NCBI GenBank assembly: GCA_017992255.1
Contig: JAGOPB010000004.1
Span: 1-33,141 of the forward strand
Direction: 5' to 3'
Source of the DNA: Minisyncoccota bacterium
GTDB lineage: Bacteria > Patescibacteriota > Minisyncoccia > Phycocordibacterales > UBA9973
DNA length: 33,141 nt
Positions 1-7,082 of this stretch are shown one piece after another; positions within the stretch are counted from its first letter, which is position 1; the number at the start of each line of letters is the position of its first letter. The notes below the pieces were generated by a model. That model saw nothing but the letters and a program-made list of their open reading frames with translations. It was not told the origin of the DNA and made no database searches. A program made the translations under genes and the position numbers.

Positions 1-39
1 TATCAGAAAATAATATCACTTGCACCAGAAGTGATTTAA
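1..39 (+). CDS. rplN: 50S ribosomal protein L14, C-terminal end (partial)
   Basis: The first 39 bases read in frame as YQKIISLAPEVI and then TAA. This matches the usual C-terminus of ribosomal protein L14, which ends in a KI(V/I)SLAPEV(L/I) motif. The gene is cut by the left edge of the window. Its position directly before rplX is the standard spc-operon order. Only 12 residues are visible, so the call rests on the motif plus context. Confidence 0.8.
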   Translation, partial: YQKIISLAPEVI

Positions 40-44
40 ACTAT

Positions 45-356
45 ATGGCAAAGATAAAAAAAGGAGACAACGTCATCGTGATTAGTGGTGCGTCAAAAGG
101 CAAGAAGGGTACCGTGCTCAAAGTTATGCCAGAAACCGGACGTGCATTGGTAGAAGGTATCAATCTGAAGAAAAAGCACGAGAAGAAACGTTCAGAAGGT
201 GGTCAAGGACAAGTGGTAGAAGTATCCCGATCGGTAAACATGTCAAACCTTGCACATCTTGATCCAAAAGGAGGAAAACAAACAAGAGTAGGATCAAAAA
301 TAGTCGGCAACAAGAAAATCCGTGTTGCAACAAAAAGCGGACAGGAAATAAAATAA
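45..356 (+). CDS. rplX: 50S ribosomal protein L24
   Basis: This 103-residue protein is ribosomal protein L24, an assembly initiator that binds 23S rRNA. The N-terminal KOW motif is visible at about residues 5-35 (KGDNVIVISGASKGKKGTVLK), followed by the basic EGINLKKKH segment and the NMSNL(A)H..D..G tract seen in the family. It starts 5 nt after the rplN stop and ends 5 nt before rplE, so the three genes are co-transcribed. No Shine-Dalgarno sequence precedes the ATG; the upstream bases are AAACTAT. Confidence 0.97.
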   Translation: MAKIKKGDNVIVISGASKGKKGTVLKVMPETGRALVEGINLKKKHEKKRSEGGQGQVVEVSRSVNMSNLAHLDPKGGKQTRVGSKIVGNKKIRVATKSGQEIK

Positions 357-361
357 ATTTT

Positions 362-901
362 ATGCAAACGATTAAAGAAAAAGAAAAAAAAGCATACGAG
401 GTCATGAAAGAGAGTTTTGGCTATAAAAATACTATGGCTGCTCCTCACCTGACAAAAATCATAGTTGCCGTAGGAACAGGTCGTTTGGTAAAAAATGACA
501 AAAATAAAAATGATTTTGTATCTGACCGTATAGCAAAGATCACCGGACAAAAACCATCGGTTCGTGGTGCAAAGAAATCCATCGCAGGTTTCAAGATTCG
601 TACAGGAGACTTAGTGGGAATGATGACGACACTTCGTGGAAAAACCATGTACGACTTTGCAGACAAACTCGTCAATATTGCCATTCCTCGTACAAAGGAC
701 TTTCGCGGTATAGAAAGGAAAGTTGTTGACGATATTGGCAATATGACTATCGGTATCAAGGAGCATACAATATTTCCTGAAACTGGAGACGAGGAAATCC
801 GTGATGTCTTTGGTCTAGCCGTGACTTTTGTCACCACAGCAAAAACAAAAAAAGAAGGTACTCAATATTTTGAACTTATAGGAATTCCGTTCAAAGCATA
901 A
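362..901 (+). CDS. rplE: 50S ribosomal protein L5
   Basis: A 179-residue protein of usual L5 length. L5 binds 5S rRNA in the central protuberance of the large subunit. Typical segments are visible: the PHLTKIIVAVGTG stretch near residue 28, ITGQKPSVRGAKKSIAGFKIR near 60-80, the G.MTTLRG..MYDFADKLVNIAIPRTKDFRG tract, and the C-terminal half with F.E....R.VFGLAVTFVTTAK. The start lies 5 nt after the rplX stop with only AAATTTT before it. An intrinsic terminator follows at once (914-934), so transcription of the left part of the spc cluster ends here instead of continuing to rpsZ. Confidence 0.97.
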   Translation: MQTIKEKEKKAYEVMKESFGYKNTMAAPHLTKIIVAVGTGRLVKNDKNKNDFVSDRIAKITGQKPSVRGAKKSIAGFKIRTGDLVGMMTTLRGKTMYDFADKLVNIAIPRTKDFRGIERKVVDDIGNMTIGIKEHTIFPETGDEEIRDVFGLAVTFVTTAKTKKEGTQYFELIGIPFKA

Positions 902-913
902 CAGTGAGCAAAG

Positions 914-934
914 TCCCCGGAAGGGGATTTTTTT
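914..934 (+). terminator. Intrinsic terminator after rplE
   Basis: TCCCC (914-918), a GGAA loop and GGGGA (923-927) form a GC-rich hairpin directly followed by seven T. It lies 13 nt after the rplE stop and splits the ribosomal-protein cluster. Confidence 0.85.
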
Positions 935-1033
935 GTATAGTATAATGTGATTTAAAATAGTAATCATTCTACGTTTTTTGTATATAGTACATGTATATAT
1001 ATCACATTGAAAATAAGGATTATGTAGTATGTG

Positions 1034-1062
1034 TTGACAAAAAAAACTATAGTGTATATAAC
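1034..1062 (+). promoter_or_regulatory. Promoter of the TraR/DksA-like gene
   Basis: TTGACA (1034-1039), a 17-bp spacer and TATAAC (1057-1062) make a near-consensus sigma-70-type promoter. It predicts a start near 1069 and a leader of about 28 nt, unlike the leaderless geometry of many other genes here. Confidence 0.75.
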
Positions 1063-1096
1063 AGAAAGTAATTAGTTCAAACAAAAATTATTTAAA

Positions 1097-1531
1097 ATGA
1101 AAAAACAAGTACAACAAGTAAGTACAAAAGTACTACCGCAGAGTCCACCTGCCACAACAAACCAAGGAAAACCACAAACCAAAACTTGCTATTCTGATAG
1201 CGAGTTGGAAGAGTTTAGACAAATTATTTTACTTAAAATTAAAATAATTGATAAAGATCAAAAAAATTTAAAACAACAAATAAAAGAATCCACAAATCTC
1301 GAAAGTCGAGATTCAACCGGAATCTTTAATAATGGTGCTAGAGCACATGAAATAGATATCTGTACTAAAATGGTGTCTATAAAAGCAGATCTGTTGGGTA
1401 AACTGCACTCGGCACTAGGCCGGATTGGAAACAAGACCTATGGCATTTGCCGGGAAACAGGCAAATTAATTTCCACGGAACGGCTCATAGCTGTACCTCA
1501 TGCAACTCTATGCATAGAGGCCAAAAAATAG
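1097..1531 (+). CDS. TraR/DksA-family protein with a half zinc finger
   Basis: This 144-residue protein has the TraR/DksA layout. A low-complexity N-terminus (1-30) is followed by a helical coiled-coil region with YSDSELEEFRQIILLKI, then a C-terminal finger region reading YGICRETGKLI...ERL.AVPHATLC. DksA-type proteins bind the RNA polymerase secondary channel and modulate initiation, often with ppGpp. Only C118 and C139 remain; the partner cysteines of the two CxxC pairs are T121 and A142, so Zn binding is probably lost or weakened. From memory, this half-finger form with the VPHATL motif is common in Bacteroidota. The gene sits between rplE and rpsZ with its own strong promoter and terminator, as a self-contained insertion in the spc cluster. 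A promoter- or ribosome-linked regulatory role is inference. Confidence 0.8.
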   Translation: MKKQVQQVSTKVLPQSPPATTNQGKPQTKTCYSDSELEEFRQIILLKIKIIDKDQKNLKQQIKESTNLESRDSTGIFNNGARAHEIDICTKMVSIKADLLGKLHSALGRIGNKTYGICRETGKLISTERLIAVPHATLCIEAKK

Positions 1532-1546
1532 AATAAAAAAATTAAC

Positions 1547-1581
1547 GCTATAAAACTAATACTATGTATTAGTTTTATAGC
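1547..1581. repeat. Perfect 16-bp inverted repeat
   Basis: Bases 1547-1562 are exactly complementary to 1566-1581 around a TAT loop. No U-tract follows, so it is not a standard terminator by itself. It lies 16 nt after the TraR/DksA-like stop codon and may stabilise the 3' end or back up the next hairpin. Confidence 0.85.
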
Positions 1582-1588
1582 TAAAAAT

Positions 1589-1626
1589 AAAAGTTCTAGC
1601 AATATATATTGTTAGAACTTTTTTTA
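1589..1626 (+). terminator. Intrinsic terminator after the TraR/DksA-like gene
   Basis: Bases 1589-1603 pair with 1608-1622 (one G-T wobble) and run into seven T. This closes the inserted transcription unit just before the rpsZ promoter. Confidence 0.85.
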
Positions 1627-1627
1627 T

Positions 1628-1656
1628 TTGACACCGTCAACTATATTTGCTATTGT
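1628..1656 (+). promoter_or_regulatory. Promoter for rpsZ and the downstream ribosomal-protein operon
   Basis: TTGACA (1628-1633), a 17-bp spacer and TATTGT (1651-1656). A start near 1663 would leave a leader of about 108 nt before rpsZ. The preceding terminator isolates it from upstream transcription. Confidence 0.7.
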
Positions 1657-1682
1657 ATGACCAGTTTCTTTTGAGTCCGGTC

Positions 1683-1740
1683 CGTGTTTCTCCTTTGCTT
1701 TTCTCTACATCTGTAGCATGAAATACAAAGAAAAAACACG
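1683..1740 (+). promoter_or_regulatory. Structured leader upstream of rpsZ
   Basis: Bases 1683-1697 pair with 1726-1740 at 13 of 15 positions. A small inner hairpin (CTAC 1705-1708 with GTAG 1713-1716) lies in the loop. It sits in the predicted rpsZ leader. Ribosomal-protein leaders often carry autoregulatory structures; in E. coli, S8 represses the spc operon by binding mRNA. A similar role here is inference. Confidence 0.45.
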
Positions 1741-1770
1741 AGAAACCCCTCACAGAAACAAATTTTACCT

Positions 1771-1956
1771 ATGGCAAAAACATCTACACGAGTTCGCGCT
1801 CTCAAAAAGCCAAAATTTTCATCTCGACAAAAAAATCGATGTTTTCGTTGTGGTCGAGGAAGAGGTTTTATGAGAGATTTCGGACTATGTCGTATTTGTT
1901 TCCGAGAATATGCAAACGAAGGAATGATTCCGGGTGTTCGTAAGTCTTCATGGTAA
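1771..1956 (+). CDS. rpsZ: 30S ribosomal protein S14, zinc-binding short form
   Basis: A 61-residue S14 of the short, Zn-containing type. It has two CxxC pairs, CFRCGR at residues 24-29 and CRICFRE at 40-46, then the conserved [12 protein letters not shown]-terminus. S14 sits in the head of the small subunit and is needed late in assembly. It is the first gene of the transcript made from the 1628-1656 promoter. The ATG is preceded by TTTTACCT with no Shine-Dalgarno sequence. Confidence 0.97.
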   Translation: MAKTSTRVRALKKPKFSSRQKNRCFRCGRGRGFMRDFGLCRICFREYANEGMIPGVRKSSW

Positions 1957-2003
1957 TCATGCGTATTATTTTCGATTTTAAATCAACAATCTAAACACAT
2001 TAT

Positions 2004-2387
2004 ATGGATCCAATAGCAGACATGATGAATACGCTCAAAAACGCAACTGTGGTACACAAAGAGGTTGTTGTCGTATCGCATTCAAATATAAAAGAAGCAA
2101 TTGCGCGATGTCTAGTCAAAGAAGGATACCTTGCACGGGTTGATAAAAAGGTTCGTGCTGGATTTCCCATATTATCGCTTGCTCTTATTGAGTCAGAGAA
2201 GCCGCCTTTTACAGAAGTGAAACGAATTTCAAAACCGTCACGTCGCATGTACGCTGGAGTCAATGAATTTGGAGGATTTTTCCGTGGACGTGGAATTTTA
2301 GTGCTATCGACGCCAAAAGGTATCATGTCACACAGACAAGCAAAGAAAGAATTGGTCGGCGGAGAAGTACTGTTTAGTCTTTCATAA
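2004..2387 (+). CDS. rpsH: 30S ribosomal protein S8
   Basis: A 127-residue S8, which binds helix 21 of 16S rRNA. Family landmarks are the N-terminal DPIADMMNTLKNA motif and the C-terminal segment GRGILVLSTPKGIMSHRQAKK, matching the usual G.GI.ilSTskGvmt...A. signature. Length is normal. It lies 47 nt after rpsZ and 9 nt before rplF. The bases before the ATG (ACACATTAT) hold no Shine-Dalgarno sequence. Confidence 0.97.
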   Translation: MDPIADMMNTLKNATVVHKEVVVVSHSNIKEAIARCLVKEGYLARVDKKVRAGFPILSLALIESEKPPFTEVKRISKPSRRMYAGVNEFGGFFRGRGILVLSTPKGIMSHRQAKKELVGGEVLFSLS

Positions 2388-2396
2388 TATACATAT

Positions 2397-2933
2397 ATGT
2401 CACGAGTAGGAAAACAAATTTTAGAAATACCAGAAAAAACAACCGTTGATATAAAAAACGGCGTGGTTACTGTTTCGGGACCACTCGGTACGCTTACGCG
2501 AGAATACAGAGCTGATTTGGCAGGTATCACCATTACAGACGGAAAAGTATCATTTGATAAAGTGCACGACAACAAACTAGGACGCGCATTGTACGGAACC
2601 TATGCATCACATGTTAAAAACATGTTGGCAGGAGTCAATACTCTTTTTGTAAAAAAACTAATACTCGAAGGAGTGGGATTCAAAAGTGAGGTAAAGGGAA
2701 CAGACCTTCATTTGGCGCTTGGTTTTTCTCATCCTGTTATAGAAAAAATACCAACTGGACTCACGGTCACTGCAGAAAAAAACCTAATTACTGTTTCCGG
2801 TATAGACAAGGAACTTGTCGGTAGCTTTACTGCGTATATACGATCTCTCAAAAAACCAGAACCATACAAAGGAAAAGGTTTTAGATATCAGGATGAAGTT
2901 ATTCGTCGAAAACAAGGAAAGAAATCAGCATAA
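2397..2933 (+). CDS. rplF: 50S ribosomal protein L6
   Basis: A 178-residue L6 with two tandem alpha/beta domains. The N-terminus MSRVGKQILEIPEK and the C-terminal KKPEPYKGKGFRYQDEVIRRKQGKKSA segment are diagnostic. L6 binds 23S rRNA near the sarcin-ricin loop and the factor-binding site. It starts 9 nt after rpsH and is followed by rplR. Confidence 0.97.
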   Translation: MSRVGKQILEIPEKTTVDIKNGVVTVSGPLGTLTREYRADLAGITITDGKVSFDKVHDNKLGRALYGTYASHVKNMLAGVNTLFVKKLILEGVGFKSEVKGTDLHLALGFSHPVIEKIPTGLTVTAEKNLITVSGIDKELVGSFTAYIRSLKKPEPYKGKGFRYQDEVIRRKQGKKSA

Positions 2934-2971
2934 ACATGCTCGCGTAAATAGTGTCAGCACCAACCAATTAT

Positions 2972-3322
2972 ATGGAAACAAAAAATATAAAAATTCAAAA
3001 ACGTCTTCGATTGAAGAAAAGAATTCGATCTCAAATCAGTGGCGTCGCTTCTCGACCTCGACTTTCTGTTTTCAAGTCAAATGCTTTTATCTATGCACAG
3101 CTCATCGACGATACAAACGGTTCGACTATCGTAGCCACATCTGACATGAAAGAAAAAAAAGGCACCAAAGTAGAGCGAGCTGAAAAGGTGGGAAAAGATA
3201 TCGCAGGACTTGCAATCGCAAAAGGTATAAAAACCGTTGTTTTTGATAGATCGGGTTTTAAATATACTGGACGTGTAAAGGCATTAGCAGATGGAGCGCG
3301 TGCAGGGGGGTTAGAATTTTAA
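2972..3322 (+). CDS. rplR: 50S ribosomal protein L18
   Basis: L18 binds 5S rRNA with L5. I place the start at the ATG at 2972, giving 116 residues beginning METKNIKIQKRLRLKKR. An in-frame GTG at 2951 would add seven residues (MSAPTNY) that do not resemble L18. The 2972 ATG also follows the TAT-ATG pattern of its neighbours. The body shows RPRLSVFKSNAFIYAQLIDD, the central VERAEKVGKDIAGLAIAKGIK and the C-terminal VVFDRSGFKYTGRVKALADGAR..GLEF motif, all typical. Confidence 0.95.
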   Translation: METKNIKIQKRLRLKKRIRSQISGVASRPRLSVFKSNAFIYAQLIDDTNGSTIVATSDMKEKKGTKVERAEKVGKDIAGLAIAKGIKTVVFDRSGFKYTGRVKALADGARAGGLEF

Positions 3323-3334
3323 ATAGAAACATTT

Positions 3335-3988
3335 ATGGAAGACACAAACAACGCACAATTGAAAACAGGAATAGTAAAGCCTTCTCACGTTGGAGCTGGT
3401 TCACCACGCTCAGGTTCACGTCCCCCTCGAGCTGGTGGAGGAGCGAGACGAGGCGGTCGTTCGGGTTCATTTGAGCGAGTAAAACCTGAATTTGATCAAA
3501 AAATATTGTCTATTCGTCGTGTGACACGTGTTGTTGCAGGAGGAAGACGCTTTAGTTTTTCAGTAGCACTTGTTGCAGGAGACAAAAAAGGAACAGTGGG
3601 AATAGGAACAGGAAAAGCAGGGGACACATCTCTTGCTATTGCAAAAGCGCTTGCTTCTGCAAAGAAAAATATGATCACTATTAAAATGACCAAAACAAAT
3701 TCTATTCCAGGTGAGCTCAAAGCAAAATATGCTAGTGCGACTCTCGCTATGATGCCAAACAACGGACGAGGTATTGTATCTGGTTCAGCAGTGCGTGATA
3801 TCATCATCCTTGCTGGACTCAAAGATATTACTTCAAAAATACGCACTCGAAGTAAAAATAAGCTAAACATTGGGCGTGCAACAATAAAAGCTCTTTCTGC
3901 TATCAGCGAAAAGAAAAAACACAATGAGCCAGCAAAACCACCGATAGATACGACAACACTAGCTGGGGTAGAAGAAGCTACAAAATAA
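3335..3988 (+). CDS. rpsE: 30S ribosomal protein S5
   Basis: S5 helps fidelity and mRNA unwinding at the small-subunit entry tunnel. At 217 residues it is longer than many S5 proteins. A Gly/Arg/Ser/Pro-rich N-terminal extension covers about residues 1-48, and an acidic/polar tail covers about 190-217. The core is standard: dsRNA-binding-like domain with RRVTRVVAGGRRFSFSVALV and GTVGIGTGKAG, then the C-terminal domain with GRGIVSG.AVR.I..LAG..DI.SK..G-type signature (SKNKLN here). It is followed directly by rplO; the rpmD (L30) gene normally between them is absent, a CPR trait. Confidence 0.96.
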   Translation: MEDTNNAQLKTGIVKPSHVGAGSPRSGSRPPRAGGGARRGGRSGSFERVKPEFDQKILSIRRVTRVVAGGRRFSFSVALVAGDKKGTVGIGTGKAGDTSLAIAKALASAKKNMITIKMTKTNSIPGELKAKYASATLAMMPNNGRGIVSGSAVRDIIILAGLKDITSKIRTRSKNKLNIGRATIKALSAISEKKKHNEPAKPPIDTTTLAGVEEATK

Positions 3989-4031
3989 TATATTCTAAAT
4001 AACACAACACTATATCCATAACAATTTATAT

Positions 4032-4469
4032 ATGATTACACGAGTACATAAAAATAAAAAAGCAAAGACCATAGGACGCGGAGGAAAACGCGGTAAAACA
4101 AGTGGTCGTGGTGGAAAAGGACAGACAGCTCGAGCTGGAAACAAGCGTAGACCTGAAATGCGAGACACTATCAAAAAGCTTCCTAAAAGACGTGGATATG
4201 GTAAAAACAGAGCTCGAACGGTAAACTCAGGAGTTGTCAAACCACTCGCGGTAAATCTCGATAGAATCCAAAGTTTATACAAAGCGGGAGAGACTGTTAG
4301 TGGTATCACACTTATCGAGAAAGGTGTTTTTGGTAAAAAAGGAGGTATGACACCAAAAGTAAAAATACTGTCTGTTGGTGAGCTTTCTATAGCACTCACG
4401 TTCAGTAAAGTGACCATTTCTAAAACGGCTCTTGCAAAAATAGAAAAAGCTGGAGGAAAAGTGCAATAA
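4032..4469 (+). CDS. rplO: 50S ribosomal protein L15
   Basis: A 145-residue L15. The N-terminal glycine/arginine-rich segment (GRGGKRGKTSGRGGKGQTAR at about 17-36) is the part that threads into 23S rRNA. The globular domain shows VKPLAVNLDRIQSLYKAGETV and a C-terminal LTFSKVTISKTALAKIEKAGGKV stretch, matching the family end. Length is as expected. It precedes secY by 29 nt, the usual order. Confidence 0.96.
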   Translation: MITRVHKNKKAKTIGRGGKRGKTSGRGGKGQTARAGNKRRPEMRDTIKKLPKRRGYGKNRARTVNSGVVKPLAVNLDRIQSLYKAGETVSGITLIEKGVFGKKGGMTPKVKILSVGELSIALTFSKVTISKTALAKIEKAGGKVQ

Positions 4470-4498
4470 CAGATAACAAAACAAAACAAAACAAAACT

Positions 4499-5770
4499 AT
4501 GGGAAATTTTTTCAAAAAACTACAGCACATAGGTACAGACAAATCGCTTCGCAACCGGGTACTTTTTGTTATTGGAGCACTTTTTATTACTCGATTACTT
4601 GCAGCGGTACCAATACCAGGTGTTGACTCTATTGCACTCGAGAGATTCTTATCATCAAACCAATTTTTTGGTATTTTGAATCTTTTTTCTGGAGGAGGGC
4701 TTTCCAACTTATCTATTGTGATGCTCGGCGTAGGACCGTACATTACAGCATCTATTATTTTACAACTTCTTACTATTATGGTTCCTCGTTTGAAACAACT
4801 GTATCAAGAAGAAGGTGAAGCGGGTAAAAAAAAGTTTTCTCAATATTCCCGATTCCTTACCGTTCCACTTGCTGCTTTGCAGGGATTTAGTTTGCTTATT
4901 CTATTGACACGTCAAGGGGTTATAACCGGTCTATCAGCGTTTTCTATGGTAGAAAACGTGATAATAGTTGTGGCGGGATCTCTACTCCTTATGTGGATAG
5001 GAGAACTTATTTCTGAGTTTGGTATAGGTAACGGAGTTTCTATCATCATTTTTGCTGGAATCTTGGCTGGCCTACCTCAAGCGGTTGCTCAAAATATATT
5101 TAGTTATACAGCAGGTCAGTTGCCTCTTTACATTGGTTTTGCAGCCGTAGCTTTACTTATCATTGCAGGAATAGTCTTTGTGACCGAAGCTGAACGACCT
5201 ATTCCCGTTACCTATGCTCGACAAGTTCGTGGTGGTAAAACATATGGTGGTGTCCAAACATATATTCCATTACGCATGAACCAAGCAGGAGTGATGCCTA
5301 TCATCTTTGCATTATCATTGTTGCTCTTTCCTCAACTTATCGGTACTATGCTTCAAAAATCCGTGCACCCAGGTCTCGCTGATTTTGCAACAAAGCTTGC
5401 TGGTTGGGGACAGACTCACTGGCTCTACATTGTACTGTACTTCCTTTTGGTATTTTTCTTTACCTATTTCTACACTGCAGTAACATTCGACCCAGAATCA
5501 ATGGCAAAGAATTTACAAAAAGGGGGAGCATTTATCCCCGGCATTCGTCCTGGTGAAGCTACAGAAACATATGTGTCTCGAGTTCTCTCACGAATAACTA
5601 TGATAGGTGGAATATTCCTCGGTGTTGTAGCTATATTACCTATTATCATGCAAAATATTTCTGGGGTTACTACGTTGGCGCTTGGAGGAACAGCGGTACT
5701 CATCGTTGTAAACGTCATTATTGATCTCATAAAGAAAGTTGAGGCTCAAATGACAATGCGAGAATACTAA
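4499..5770 (+). CDS. secY: Preprotein translocase subunit SecY
   Basis: SecY forms the protein-conducting channel with SecE and SecG. The 423-residue length and about ten hydrophobic segments fit. Recognisable motifs include IPGVDS in the N-terminal region, LNLFSGGGLSNLSIVMLGVGPYITASIILQLL (plug and TM2), LLMWIGELISEFGIGNG, PIPVTYARQVRGG in the cytosolic loop, LRMNQAGVMPIIFA, and FTYFYTAVTFDPESMAKNLQKGGAFIPGIRPG in the C-terminal half. It ends the ribosomal-protein operon. The leader (AAAACAAAACAAAACT) has no Shine-Dalgarno sequence. Confidence 0.97.
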   Translation: MGNFFKKLQHIGTDKSLRNRVLFVIGALFITRLLAAVPIPGVDSIALERFLSSNQFFGILNLFSGGGLSNLSIVMLGVGPYITASIILQLLTIMVPRLKQLYQEEGEAGKKKFSQYSRFLTVPLAALQGFSLLILLTRQGVITGLSAFSMVENVIIVVAGSLLLMWIGELISEFGIGNGVSIIIFAGILAGLPQAVAQNIFSYTAGQLPLYIGFAAVALLIIAGIVFVTEAERPIPVTYARQVRGGKTYGGVQTYIPLRMNQAGVMPIIFALSLLLFPQLIGTMLQKSVHPGLADFATKLAGWGQTHWLYIVLYFLLVFFFTYFYTAVTFDPESMAKNLQKGGAFIPGIRPGEATETYVSRVLSRITMIGGIFLGVVAILPIIMQNISGVTTLALGGTAVLIVVNVIIDLIKKVEAQMTMREY

Positions 5771-5820
5771 ATCTAATCTTGAAAAATAACAGCCAAGTAA
5801 TAGTAATAGAGCATACTTAT

Positions 5821-5860
5821 ATACAGAACGGCTTCGGCCGTTTTTTATTTTGTTCTGTAT
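5821..5860 (+). terminator. UUCG-tetraloop terminator inside a wider inverted repeat
   Basis: AACGGC (5827-5832), a TTCG tetraloop and GCCGTT (5837-5842) run into a T-rich tract and end the spc-secY transcript. The flanks ATACAGAAC (5821-5829) and GTTCTGTAT (5852-5860) are exactly complementary, so a second, alternative stem encloses the terminator and reaches the promoter of the next gene. Confidence 0.85.
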
Positions 5861-5861
5861 T

Positions 5862-5870
5862 TGGTATGAT
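5862..5870 (+). promoter_or_regulatory. Extended -10 element, leaderless type
   Basis: TGgTATGAT is an extended -10. Only six bases (5871-5876) separate it from the ATG at 5877, so transcription would start at or next to the A of the start codon. Confidence 0.65.
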
Positions 5871-5876
5871 GGGTAC

Positions 5877-6458
5877 ATGAAAAAACAAAAATTAGGATTT
5901 CATATAGTACTGTTAGGACAAATAGCCTCAGGTAAAGACACTCAAGCAGATTTGCTCAAGAAAGACTATGTAGTGCAGTTGGTAGAATCTGGTAAATATT
6001 GGCGAGCACTCGCAAAAAAAAATACATCTGACGGAGACTGGGTACGGCGAACAACAGCAAAAGGAAAACCCGCGCCTGTATCTCTCATGAAAAAATTTTT
6101 AGTTGAACAAATAGAAAAAAAAAATAAAACAAAAAAGTTGCTTTTTGTTGGTAACCCTCGATTGAAACCAGAAGGTATGTTGCTCAACAAGCTATTAAAA
6201 GCAAAGCACGAGGATTATATGGTGCTATACATTACGCTTCCTGATAAAGAAATAAAAAAGCGTTCGTATGCACGTGTACGGAATGAAGATGATAGGAAAT
6301 ATGTAGATATTCGTATCGCATGGCACAAAGATCAAGTCAGTAAAACGGTAGCATACTTCAATTCGCTTGGTAGGCTGGTAAAAATAAATGGAAACCAAAC
6401 CATCGAAAAAGTAAACAAAGACATCCAAAAGGCATTACAAAAGCATTTGGAGAAATAG
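5877..6458 (+). CDS. Adenylate kinase-like P-loop nucleotide kinase (copy 1)
   Basis: A 193-residue protein at the secY-adk-map position, so an adenylate kinase role (AMP + ATP to 2 ADP) is likely. The P-loop reads GQIASGKDTQA (about 13-23), where typical Adk has GxxGxGKGTQ; the Gly after Lys is Asp. The usual DGFPR motif appears as VGNPRLK, and R-rich segments (KRSYARVRNEDDRKY) stand where the catalytic arginines lie. No Zn-type LID is seen. I chose ATG 5877 because a -10 element ends six bases upstream; the in-frame TTG at 5850 lies inside the terminator. A second, more canonical kinase follows, so this copy may have another NMP substrate. Confidence 0.75.
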   Translation: MKKQKLGFHIVLLGQIASGKDTQADLLKKDYVVQLVESGKYWRALAKKNTSDGDWVRRTTAKGKPAPVSLMKKFLVEQIEKKNKTKKLLFVGNPRLKPEGMLLNKLLKAKHEDYMVLYITLPDKEIKKRSYARVRNEDDRKYVDIRIAWHKDQVSKTVAYFNSLGRLVKINGNQTIEKVNKDIQKALQKHLEK

Positions 6459-6483
6459 GGATTTTTTAGTATTGTATAGAGAT

Positions 6484-7080
6484 ATGGGTAAACAAACTTT
6501 TATTTTTTGTGGTCGTTCTGGCTGTGGCAAGGGAACACAGGCCAAACTTCTAGCGACATATCTCACTGAACATGATTCTGCGAGGAAAATCTTCTCATAC
6601 GCAACAGGAGATGGTTTTCGAAAGCTCTTCGAACAGGATACATACACCGCCAACCTATCAAAAGAAATAACTCGCAATGGACTTTTACAACCACTTTTTT
6701 TGACGATAGCCATGTGGGGAAATGCATTTATGAAAAATCTTGGTCCAGATGATCACCTGTTTATCGATGGGTATCCTCGTGTAGAAGCCGAAGCTATCGC
6801 TGTCGTATCTGCACTATCCTTCTACCAACGAACCAAACCTATCATTATCGATTTTCAAGTATCTCGCGAAAGCTCTCGTACTCGCATGGAGAAACGAGCT
6901 CGATCAGATGATACTTCAGAAAACATAGAGACCCGACTCGATTGGTATGACCAGGATGTCGTTCCAGCAGTAGCGCACCTCAAACAACAACCAGAATATT
7001 TGTACTGGTCTATCGATGGTGAGCAAACAATAGATGAAATACATCAGGAAATTATTTCTCGCATTCATAAACTCTCATAA
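6484..7080 (+). CDS. Adenylate kinase-like nucleotide kinase (copy 2)
   Basis: A 198-residue P-loop kinase with GRSGCGKGTQAKLL at about 9-22, the YATGDGFRKLF segment in place of Adk's STGDLLR, and FIDGYPRVEAEA in place of LDGFPRT. The arginine-rich stretch SRESSRTRMEKRARSDDTSENIETRLDWY matches the LID-proximal region of adenylate kinases without a long LID. It probably makes ADP from AMP. The start at 6484 is preceded by TATTGT (6470-6475) eight bases upstream. It lies 25 nt after copy 1 and 2 nt before pyrH, forming a nucleotide-kinase operon. Which copy is the true Adk cannot be told from sequence alone. Confidence 0.8.
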   Translation: MGKQTFIFCGRSGCGKGTQAKLLATYLTEHDSARKIFSYATGDGFRKLFEQDTYTANLSKEITRNGLLQPLFLTIAMWGNAFMKNLGPDDHLFIDGYPRVEAEAIAVVSALSFYQRTKPIIIDFQVSRESSRTRMEKRARSDDTSENIETRLDWYDQDVVPAVAHLKQQPEYLYWSIDGEQTIDEIHQEIISRIHKLS

Positions 7081-7082
7081 GT

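Noticed and set aside
2951-2971. GTG start for rplR adding MSAPTNY
   Set aside because: The added residues do not match L18 and the ATG at 2972 has the same TAT-ATG context as other genes in the operon.
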